Of a stretch of DNA of 5,979 nt, positions 1-4,853 are shown one piece after another. Position numbers and translations under genes: made by a program. Under the pieces are notes generated by a model. It ran no database searches. It worked only from the letters and a program-made list of their open reading frames with translations, and was not told the origin of the DNA. The stretch comes from a bacterium (lineage in GTDB: Bacteria; Actinomycetota; Acidimicrobiia; UBA5794; ZC4RG35). The stretch spans positions 1-5,979 of the forward strand of contig JAPPKR010000151.1 in assembly GCA_028819835.1 (NCBI GenBank), given 5' to 3'. How positions within the stretch are numbered: position 1 is the stretch's first letter; each line of letters starts with the position of its first letter.

Positions 1-553
1 GCACCAGAAGCACGGTCGCCCCGAAGGAGAGAAGTTGCGCCACCTTTGGTTGGGGAGCGGTAGCCGGGACGAATATCACGCTGGGAATCCCGGCGGCCGC
101 GCACAGAGCCGCCAATGCCGCTCCGGCGTTGCCGGTGCTGGCCGCCGTGATGATGTCAGCGCCCCGCTCCCTGGCCTTGAGGACCGCCAGGGCCGATGCC
201 CGGTCCTTCAAGGAAGCCGTGGGCTGGCGTCCCTCGTCTTTCACCCAAAGGGTGACTCCCACTTCTTCTTCCAGCACTTTCGCCGGCAATAGGGGAGTGC
301 CCCCCACCTGGAGCGGGGGAGGTTCGGCATCGGGATGGACGGGCAGGAGGCGACGGTAACGCCAGATGGAACGATCGGGATCCGAGGCGAGTCGGTCGGG
401 GCTGGTTAGTCCAGCCAGGTACTCGTAGTCGTACACAACGGATAAAGTGGCCGCCCCGAGGTGGTCGGGGCAAACATAGTCGACCTCATCGGTTTGGAAA
501 TGACGCCCGCACAGGAGACACCTGAGACCCAAGACGGAGCGAATGGGCCTCAT
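1..553 (-). CDS. thrC: Threonine synthase-like PLP enzyme, N-terminal part (C-terminus beyond left edge)
   Basis: This is probably threonine synthase, the PLP enzyme that converts O-phosphohomoserine to threonine in the cytoplasm. Reading leftwards from the ATG at 553, 184 residues are visible before the edge. Residues 12-31 form a small zinc-ribbon-like knuckle (C12, C15, C28, H31), as in many threonine synthases and relatives of this fold type II group. Residues 85-88 (GGTP) open the catalytic domain. PTASLKDRAS at 111-120 carries the expected PLP-binding lysine K116. STGNAG at 139-144 is the phosphate-cradling S-x-G-N loop. The family is usually about 350-450 residues, so more than half the protein is outside the window. 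I chose the ATG at 553 because the Cys knuckle follows directly; no convincing SD precedes it. The SLKDR variant (rather than SFKDR) and the missing C-terminal half mean a related PLP lyase cannot be excluded. Confidence 0.8.
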   Translation of the reverse strand, partial: MRPIRSVLGLRCLLCGRHFQTDEVDYVCPDHLGAATLSVVYDYEYLAGLTSPDRLASDPDRSIWRYRRLLPVHPDAEPPPLQVGGTPLLPAKVLEEEVGVTLWVKDEGRQPTASLKDRASALAVLKARERGADIITAASTGNAGAALAALCAAAGIPSVIFVPATAPQPKVAQLLSFGATVLLV

Positions 554-756
554 TTCCGGTGTGTCCCGCGCCCCAACGCTCGGGCCCGCGGGTCGGCTTT
601 CTCACCCTGGTGTGGGGGACAACGGTTATCCATGCTGCTCCTGTCTTCGTCCCTGGGAAAGAGTCCCGTTCACCGTAGATACGCCCGCTCCGATGATATA
701 GGGATGCGCCAACTCCAGAACGCGGTCTGTTGCAAGTCGATAAGATGGAGCATTGG
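554..756. other. Divergent intergenic region between thrC-like gene and tRNA-Pro
   Basis: These 203 bases lie between two divergently read genes and should hold both promoters. For the tRNA, the best -10 candidate is TAAGAT at 741-746, which would place the transcript start a few bases before the tRNA; no good -35 sits 16-18 bases upstream. An alternative is TTCACC (669-674) with an A/T-rich GATATA at 695-700, but that spacing is long. For the minus strand I find no convincing promoter or SD before the ATG at 553. A GC palindrome CCCGCGGG lies near 584-591. Open frames crossing the region show no recognisable protein and run through the tRNA, so I call none. Confidence 0.4.
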
Positions 757-833
757 CGGGACGTGGCGCAGTTTGGCAGCGCGCAGCGTTCGGGACGCTG
801 AGGTCGCCGGTTCAAATCCGGCCGTCCCGACCA
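757..833 (+). tRNA. tRNA-Pro (anticodon CGG), CCA encoded
   Basis: The full cloverleaf can be drawn. The acceptor stem is CGGGACG (757-763) with CGTCCCG (823-829). The D stem is GCGC (766-769) with GCGC (779-782). The anticodon stem is CAGCG (784-788) with CGCTG (796-800), enclosing the loop TTCGGGA with anticodon CGG at 791-793, which reads the proline codon CCG. The variable loop is 801-805. The T stem is GCCGG (806-810) with CCGGC (818-822), and the loop TTCAAAT carries the conserved TTCRA. The discriminator base is A830 and CCA is encoded at 831-833. The C1-G72 pair and A73 are the typical bacterial tRNA-Pro identity elements. No mismatch is seen in any stem, so the tRNA should be functional. 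It is read towards the minus-strand CNNM operon. Confidence 0.97.
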
Positions 834-856
834 AACAAACCCTTCCTCACGAAGGG
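833..856 (-). terminator. Probable intrinsic terminator of the receiver-CNNM operon
   Basis: Read on the minus strand, CCCTTC (856-851), loop GTGAG (850-846) and GAAGGG (845-840) form a perfect 6-bp stem followed directly by TTTGTTT (839-833). This is the layout of a factor-independent terminator. It sits about 65 bases after the CNNM stop codon and ends exactly at the complement of the tRNA CCA end, so it would stop antisense transcription into the tRNA. On the plus strand the same hairpin is followed by GAGG rather than a T-run, so it is a weaker candidate for ending the tRNA transcript. The T-tract is interrupted by one G and the stem is short. Confidence 0.55.
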
Positions 857-920
857 GAGGTCGAGCGAACTCCTCCGTCGCCTTTGAGATAGGAGTCGGT
901 CGTTTGTCCAGAAGGGGGGC

Positions 921-2216
921 CTAGCCATCCATGGGGGGATCCATCCACACCGTCAAGCGCGAAATGCGCAGACGGTCCATGGCGAGCACCCGAAAATTGA
1001 CCCCGTCCACGGCAGCCGTGTCGTCGGGACGGGGGATTCTGCCCGCAAGATGGAGGTACAGCCCGGCCACCGTATCGTAGGGACCGGAGGGAAGCGGCCG
1101 GTGAATCATCTCGGCAAGGTCCTCGACCGGCAGTCGCCCTTCGACCACCCATCGGCCGGGACCGGTGGGGAACGCCAGCGGCGCGGCGGGATCGTGCTCG
1201 TCCTGGATGCCCCCCACCAGTTCGGAGACCAAGTCCTTGGCCGTAACCACCCCTTCTACCCCGCCGTGCTCGTCAATCACCACGGCCAGGCTGATCCGGT
1301 TCCTCCGCATGACCATTACGGTGGAGAGGATCGGATAGCTCTCCGGAACCACCAGCGGACTGCGAATCAGCTTTCCGGGTGCGACGGTCTCATCGATGGT
1401 GGGATCCTGGTGTCGCAGCCAGTCTTTCACATAGAGAATCCCCACCAGGGCGTCGAGATCGCCCCCCGCCTCCACCACCGGGTAGCGGGAGTGACCGGTC
1501 CGAGCCACCTCTCTCCGGATCTGCTGGAAGTCGACCGGAGCCTCGAGGGAAATCACCTCCAACCGGGGGGTCATGACCTCCCGCACCGGGCGGTCCGCCA
1601 ACTCGAAGAGCTTCTCGATAATCTCCCGCTCGGCGACATCGATCTCGCCTGCCTCGGCGCTGAGCTCGGCCAACGCCCGGATGTCTTCCTCGGTGGCAGG
1701 ACTCAACCGGTCGGAACGCACGCCCAGAAGTCGCAGAAGACCGGTGCTGACCGCCGAGAATATCCTGGCGATCGGACCGAGCCCGCGAGAGACCACCCAC
1801 AAGATGGGGGCCACCCTCCAGGCATATTTCTCCGGGTGCCGGGCAGCGATGGTCTTGGGGGTGATCTCGCCCACCACAAGGATGACTGCGGTCAGCACCC
1901 CGGTGGCCAACCATGGTCCCCACACCTCCCCCAGCCGGCGAGTGCCCAGCGTCGAAAGAAAGTCAACCGCCAGAATGGTGGCCAACGAAGCCGCCAGGAT
2001 GTTCACAAAATTGTTGGCCACCAATAGCATGGCCAGGGTTTGCTCCAAGTCCTGGACCAGGAGAACTACCTTCTCTCCACTCTTTCCTTCCCGCGCCAAC
2101 TGCGGGCCGCGTTCGCGGGGAAGGGCCAGAAGGGCTGTCTCCGAACCCGAAAAGAATCCTGATGCCACGATGCAGAAGGCAATCCCCACCGCCGCGGCGA
2201 TATGGAACGAGGTCAC
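921..2216 (-). CDS. CNNM/CorC-type membrane protein with CBS pair (hemolysin family, Mg2+/Co2+ transport)
   Basis: This is an inner-membrane protein of the CNNM (DUF21)-CBS-CorC_HlyC family, whose studied members move Mg2+ (and Co2+), often as exporters. From the GTG at 2216 it has 431 residues, typical for the family. The DUF21 domain covers about residues 1-160. It includes the signature FSGSETALLAL (22-32), a helix with paired asparagines near 68-69, and VGEITPKTIAA (115-125). An acidic linker helix at about 176-218 ends in REVMTPR, entering CBS1 (about 219-278) and CBS2 (about 283-335, with VVIDEHGGVEGVVTAKDLV). The C-terminal CorC/HlyC domain is at about 352-426. The GTG start overlaps the TGA of the upstream receiver gene (GTGA), which implies translational coupling. 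A further ATG at 2312 lies inside the receiver gene and would add unrelated residues, so I reject it. The 'hemolysin' label is historical. Substrate is inferred from family only. Confidence 0.93.
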   Translation of the reverse strand: MTSFHIAAAVGIAFCIVASGFFSGSETALLALPRERGPQLAREGKSGEKVVLLVQDLEQTLAMLLVANNFVNILAASLATILAVDFLSTLGTRRLGEVWGPWLATGVLTAVILVVGEITPKTIAARHPEKYAWRVAPILWVVSRGLGPIARIFSAVSTGLLRLLGVRSDRLSPATEEDIRALAELSAEAGEIDVAEREIIEKLFELADRPVREVMTPRLEVISLEAPVDFQQIRREVARTGHSRYPVVEAGGDLDALVGILYVKDWLRHQDPTIDETVAPGKLIRSPLVVPESYPILSTVMVMRRNRISLAVVIDEHGGVEGVVTAKDLVSELVGGIQDEHDPAAPLAFPTGPGRWVVEGRLPVEDLAEMIHRPLPSGPYDTVAGLYLHLAGRIPRPDDTAAVDGVNFRVLAMDRLRISRLTVWMDPPMDG

Positions 2217-2617
2217 GACGCCGGTTCGGACTCCATCCCGGAATAGGTCTTCCCGGCCACTTCGTCGAGCGTCGAGCGAAGTTGATGGGCCCCAAAGGGC
2301 TTCAGGACCCATCCCGCCGCTCCCGCCCGGCGGGCCAGAAAGGCGTCGGCCTGGCGATCCAAGAGCAGGATGACCGGAAGGGGCGCGGCGGAAAGCGCGG
2401 TTCTGGCTTCCCGGATCGCCCGGCAGATAGCCATGCCACCCATGCTTCCCACCTGCATGTCCACCACCGCCACCGACCCCGGCCCACCCGCGGCTATCTG
2501 CTCGACCGCCTGACGGGGGTCCTCGATCACGATTATCTCATAACGGGTATCATCGGTGGCCGACAATACGTCGTTGCGAACCCAGGGGGCTTCGGCAACC
2601 ACAAAGATGCTGGTCAT
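2213..2617 (-). CDS. Small stand-alone receiver-like protein, degenerate phosphorylation pocket
   Basis: This 134-residue protein is a single CheY-like alpha/beta receiver domain with no output domain. Beta-1 is IFVVAEA (residues 4-10), where the usual Asp-Asp acidic pair is replaced by Ala8-Glu9. The phospho-acceptor candidate is D53 in VAVVDMQVGSMGG. The beta-4 strand PVILLLD (81-87) has Leu where receivers normally have Thr/Ser. The conserved lysine survives as K106 in WVLKPFG. It may therefore be phosphorylated poorly or not at all and act as a constitutive or binding-only pseudo-receiver. It is the first gene of a minus-strand pair, and its TGA overlaps the CNNM start by four bases. I chose the ATG at 2617 because the receiver fold starts there; the frame stays open far upstream, but only through the divergent NfeD gene. 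No SD precedes this ATG. No histidine kinase is nearby. Confidence 0.82.
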   Translation of the reverse strand: MTSIFVVAEAPWVRNDVLSATDDTRYEIIVIEDPRQAVEQIAAGGPGSVAVVDMQVGSMGGMAICRAIREARTALSAAPLPVILLLDRQADAFLARRAGAAGWVLKPFGAHQLRSTLDEVAGKTYSGMESEPAS

Positions 2618-2689
2618 TTGCGATAAAAGAGTACCCGTTCCGGGCAGCGACCGTCTCCTCGTTACCGGGCCGGCTGCCGGACCCCCGCC
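2618..2689. promoter_or_regulatory. Divergent promoter region, receiver-CNNM operon and NfeD-like gene
   Basis: These 72 bases must carry promoters for both directions. On the minus strand TACTCT (2633-2628) fits the actinobacterial -10 form TANNNT. It would start transcription around 2621, only a few bases before the ATG at 2617, which also lacks an SD; a leaderless or near-leaderless message is plausible. No clear -35 is present. Two short dyads occur, CCCG-TTC-CGGG (2634-2644) and CCGG-CTG-CCGG (about 2670-2680), and the first abuts the candidate -10. They could be operator half-sites or chance in GC-rich DNA. No good plus-strand promoter is recognised before the GTG at 2690. Confidence 0.35.
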
Positions 2690-4018
2690 GTGATCCCAAA
2701 TAACCCTGTGCGGGCCACCCGGATTCTGGCCGGCGCAGCGGCGCTCTGGGCTCTCCTGATTCCCGCCTACTTCGCAGTGGCCAAGACTCCCCCCGCCACC
2801 ATCGAACTGGTGGCCGTGGAAGGCGCCATCCATGACGCCACCGCTCGATTCATACTCGACGCCATCGACGATGCCGCCCGGTCCCGGTGGCCGGGCAATG
2901 AGAGTCAGGGGAGGGTGGAGCTTGTGATCCTGATGATCGACTCTCCGGGGGTGGTGGCCGATGCCGGACTCTTCGCAGAGCTTGGGGAGGTGGTCCGCAA
3001 CCCGCCGCTGCCGCTCGGCGCTTGGGTTGGCCCCGCTCCGGCGGTGGCCTACGGAGGGGCTGCCCAACTGGTCTCTCTCGCCCCCATCCGCGCCGCAGCC
3101 CCGGGAGTTGAGATCGGCCATTGGCAGCCGACCCTGGTCGGGGAGGCGGCCGGCTCGCCGACCCTGGAAGGGTCCTACACCGGCGGCTCCGGGACTGTCA
3201 AGGTCGATGGGCCCGTCTCCGGGCTGATCGACCTGTCCTCCTCCCAGACCGCCTCGCCGCGCCAGCTCCTGCAACTTCTCGACAAGGCCACTGTTCAGAT
3301 TGGTGGAGAGACGGTAACCCTCTCCACCACCCGTCCATTTACGGCCGAGGATGGCGCCGAGGGCGTGACAGTTCTTCAGACCGTGCTCCGCCGGCCCGGA
3401 CTGTGGACGCAGTTGGTTGGATTGTCCACCCGACCCGAGGTGGCTTTCTTCTTCCTGATGGCCGGTCTGACGGTTGCGGTGTTCGAGTTCTTCGCGGTCG
3501 GTCCGGGAGTGGCGGCGGCCGTAGCAGCCATCTCCCTGGCGTTGGGAGCCTATGGACCGGCAACGCTTCCGCTCCGCTGGTGGGCGTTTGCGCTGATGCT
3601 GGGAGGAGTAGGGCTGCTTGCCCTCTCATATCAACGGGGAGGAGTGCTTCTCCTGTCCACCGCGGGCATGGGGGCGGTCGCGGTCTCAGGCGTCTATCTC
3701 TTCGACGGCGCCCCCCAGATCACCCTGGGGTGGGCCGGATGGGCCCTTACCGTGGCGGGTGTGGCCTTCTTCTTCCTCCTGGCCATGCCGACCGTGGCCC
3801 GGGTACGGTTCAGCGCCCCAGGACTGGGAAGAGAGGGCATGGTCGGCAAGCGCGGCAGCGCCGTCACCGACCTCGGCCCCGACGGAGTGGTGGAGGTTGA
3901 AGGAGGGAGATGGAAGGCAACCTCTCACCGGGCAGCGGCCGTCGGGGCGGGGGATCCGATCGAGGTGGTGGGCGTGGAGGGGGATACGTTGGAAGTGGGG
4001 CCGACGGAGATTTCTTAG
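2690..4018 (+). CDS. NfeD-family membrane protein with degenerate ClpP-class protease domain
   Basis: This is a long-form NfeD (NfeD1/SppA-like) protein of 442 residues. Members pair a membrane-anchored ClpP-class serine protease domain with a C-terminal OB-fold, and some act with SPFH/stomatin proteins. An N-terminal hydrophobic segment (about 11-31) is a signal anchor. The periplasm-side ClpP-like domain spans about 37-215, with LMIDSPG at 81-87 replacing the common DTPGG, and a matching tail around GLIDL (178-182) and LLQLLDK (193-199). At the position of the nucleophile (family form A-S-A-G) the sequence reads AVAYGGA (118-124), so the catalytic serine appears to be Tyr121 or lost. Helices lie at about 251-289, 297-313, 318-338 and 347-368. 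The OB domain is about 378-442 (REGMVGKRGSAVTDLGPDG). The GTG at 2690 has no SD; GTG at 2708 is an alternative that keeps the anchor. No stomatin partner gene is in the window. Confidence 0.88.
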   Translation: MIPNNPVRATRILAGAAALWALLIPAYFAVAKTPPATIELVAVEGAIHDATARFILDAIDDAARSRWPGNESQGRVELVILMIDSPGVVADAGLFAELGEVVRNPPLPLGAWVGPAPAVAYGGAAQLVSLAPIRAAAPGVEIGHWQPTLVGEAAGSPTLEGSYTGGSGTVKVDGPVSGLIDLSSSQTASPRQLLQLLDKATVQIGGETVTLSTTRPFTAEDGAEGVTVLQTVLRRPGLWTQLVGLSTRPEVAFFFLMAGLTVAVFEFFAVGPGVAAAVAAISLALGAYGPATLPLRWWAFALMLGGVGLLALSYQRGGVLLLSTAGMGAVAVSGVYLFDGAPQITLGWAGWALTVAGVAFFFLLAMPTVARVRFSAPGLGREGMVGKRGSAVTDLGPDGVVEVEGGRWKATSHRAAAVGAGDPIEVVGVEGDTLEVGPTEIS

Positions 4019-4027
4019 AGAAATTTC
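4010..4027. repeat. AT-rich dyad over the nfeD-like stop codon, abutting the whiB promoter
   Basis: ATTTCT (4010-4015), the stop codon TAG, and AGAAAT (4019-4024) make a perfect 6-bp inverted repeat. Overlapping it is the 8-base palindrome GAAATTTC (4020-4027), which ends directly against the -35 hexamer. ATTTCTT also recurs as a direct repeat at 4010-4016 and 4023-4029. This is the most AT-rich spot in the neighbourhood. It could be an operator for the whiB promoter. It could also be a weak terminator for the upstream gene, but the A/U-rich stem and three-base loop make that less likely. Confidence 0.4.
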
Positions 4028-4056
4028 TTGACATCGGCCGATCCGGGGCCTATGTT
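4028..4056 (+). promoter_or_regulatory. Near-consensus housekeeping-sigma promoter for the whiB-DUF1761 pair
   Basis: TTGACA (4028-4033) is a perfect -35 hexamer. Exactly 17 bases later TATGTT (4051-4056) matches four of six -10 positions and the actinobacterial TANNNT pattern. The transcript would start near 4061-4065, just upstream of the WhiB SD and start codon. In this GC-rich window it is the only promoter that stands out by eye. The upstream TTG of the same reading frame is the -35 itself and so cannot be the start codon of a message made from this promoter. Confidence 0.72.
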
Positions 4057-4080
4057 CTACATTTTGAGCGGAAGCGGCAT

Positions 4081-4093
4081 GGAGGTTCAGATG
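4081..4093 (+). promoter_or_regulatory. Shine-Dalgarno site that decides the WhiB start
   Basis: GGAGG at 4081-4085 lies five bases before the ATG at 4091. It is a strong match to the anti-SD and favours this ATG over the in-frame ATGs at 4052 and 4079 and the TTG at 4028. Confidence 0.7.
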
Positions 4094-4348
4094 GCGGGCA
4101 TGGGCACCAACTGGCAGGGGCAGGCCCTGTGCAAGGGAGTCAGATCAAGCCTCTTCTTCCCACCCAGCACTTCGGAGAAGAAGGACGAGAAGGAGCGGCG
4201 TGAGAGCCGCGCCAAAGCCATCTGTGGACGGTGCAGGGTCATAGTGCCCTGTCGGCAGTACGCCCTGGCCCTCAAAGAGCCCTACGGCATATGGGGTGGG
4301 CTCAACGAGTCGGAGCGCAACCTGATCCTGGCCCGGATCGCAAGCTAG
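4091..4348 (+). CDS. WhiB-family Fe-S transcriptional regulator
   Basis: This is an 85-residue WhiB-like (Wbl) protein. Wbl proteins hold a redox- or NO-sensitive [4Fe-4S] cluster, and many act by binding region 4 of the primary sigma factor. The four cluster cysteines are present as C14, C45, C48 and C54 (spacing C-x30-C-x2-C-x5-C), from LCKG, AICGRC and VPC. Other signatures are W8, LFFPP (21-25), the charged linker EKKDEKERRESRAK, YAL (57-59), and YGIWGGL (65-71), the turn used in sigma contact. After this turn only about 14 residues remain (ending LARIAS), so the basic DNA-binding tail of many WhiB proteins is very short. The start at 4091 is set by GGAGG five bases upstream and by the promoter; this gives the usual family length. 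DUF1761 follows after 12 bases, probably in one transcript. The subfamily (WhiB1-7) cannot be fixed by eye. Confidence 0.94.
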   Translation: MAGMGTNWQGQALCKGVRSSLFFPPSTSEKKDEKERRESRAKAICGRCRVIVPCRQYALALKEPYGIWGGLNESERNLILARIAS

Positions 4349-4360
4349 CCGGAAGAGCAC

Positions 4361-4768
4361 ATGGTTTCCTTCAGTGACTTGAACTGGCTGGCGATCTTGG
4401 TGGCTGCCGTGGCGTTCTTCGCAGCGGGGGCACTGTGGTACCAGCCGAAGATTCTGGGTAACAGATGGATTAAGGCTGCCGGTGTAGACCCGTCGAAGGC
4501 CTCGCCCAATCCGGGGATCTTCGTAGGGACGTTGGTCGCTTACTTCGTTATGGCGACGGTTCTGGCCGTGATCGCCCGGGGTGTCGGCGCATCTTCCGTG
4601 GGCGAAGGCCTGGTTCTAGGACTGCTCACCGGCGTAGCGTTCGTAGGGGCCCAGGCTTGGGTCAATGCGGCATTCGAAGGTCGATCAAACGATCTGGTGC
4701 TGGTGAATGGAGGGCTGGGCATCCTCGGTCATGTAATCATGGCGATAATTGTCACGATTTGGACGTGA
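4361..4768 (+). CDS. DUF1761-family four-helix membrane protein
   Basis: This is a 135-residue integral membrane protein of the DUF1761 family, whose function is unknown. Four hydrophobic segments can be drawn at about residues 7-27, 52-73, 80-103 and 111-133. The family signature GALWYQP (23-29) ends the first helix, followed by a short polar loop (ILGNRWIKAAGVDP). FEGRS (105-109) precedes the last helix. The length and the full set of helices indicate an intact gene. The ATG at 4361 is preceded by the SD-like GGAAGAG (4351-4357). It begins 12 bases after the WhiB stop with no terminator between, so co-transcription from the whiB promoter is likely. Whether it responds to the same redox or stress signal as WhiB is inference only. 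Confidence 0.85.
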   Translation: MVSFSDLNWLAILVAAVAFFAAGALWYQPKILGNRWIKAAGVDPSKASPNPGIFVGTLVAYFVMATVLAVIARGVGASSVGEGLVLGLLTGVAFVGAQAWVNAAFEGRSNDLVLVNGGLGILGHVIMAIIVTIWT

Positions 4769-4774
4769 GCAACC

Positions 4775-4824
4775 TCCGGGTAATGCCGGAAGCCCACCCA
4801 CCGGCAAAGTGCTGAGGCCGGTGG
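4775..4824. terminator. Tandem GC-rich hairpins between convergent genes
   Basis: Two inverted repeats lie in the gap between DUF1761 and selB. TCCGG (4775-4779) pairs with CCGGA (4786-4790) around a six-base loop. CCACCGGC (4798-4805) pairs perfectly with GCCGGTGG (4817-4824) around an eleven-base loop. The position between two convergent stop codons suggests a shared bidirectional terminator. Neither strand shows a T-run after the stems, so this would be an actinobacterial U-less type, which I cannot confirm by eye. Confidence 0.4.
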
Positions 4825-4853
4825 CGCTGCGACCGCTCCAAGTGGCAGCCGGA

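Noticed and set aside
461..892. Plus-strand open frame across the thrC-tRNA gap and through the tRNA
   Set aside because: It overlaps the 5' end of the thrC-like gene and the whole tRNA-Pro, and shows no domain signature.
757..920. tRNA-Pro as an integration site for a mobile element
   Set aside because: No integrase gene and no repeated copy of the tRNA 3' end is seen in the window, and the flanking genes are ordinary chromosomal ones.
1050..2027. Long plus-strand open frame (325 residues) opposite the CNNM gene
   Set aside because: It has low-complexity His/Gly/Gln/Pro-rich composition and no recognisable motif. It is the antisense shadow of a convincing CNNM-CBS-CorC protein in GC-rich DNA.
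2217..2312. Longer CNNM start at the ATG at 2312
   Set aside because: The 32 added residues are charged, unlike the family N-terminus, and lie inside the receiver gene. The GTGA overlap gives a natural start at 2216.
2213..3274. 353-residue minus-strand reading that extends the receiver gene upstream
   Set aside because: The extra residues lie antisense to the NfeD-like coding region and resemble no protein. The receiver fold begins exactly at the ATG at 2617.
3121..3900. 259-residue plus-strand frame inside the NfeD-like gene
   Set aside because: It is an Arg/Gly/Pro-rich frame-shifted shadow of the NfeD-like coding sequence, without domain features.
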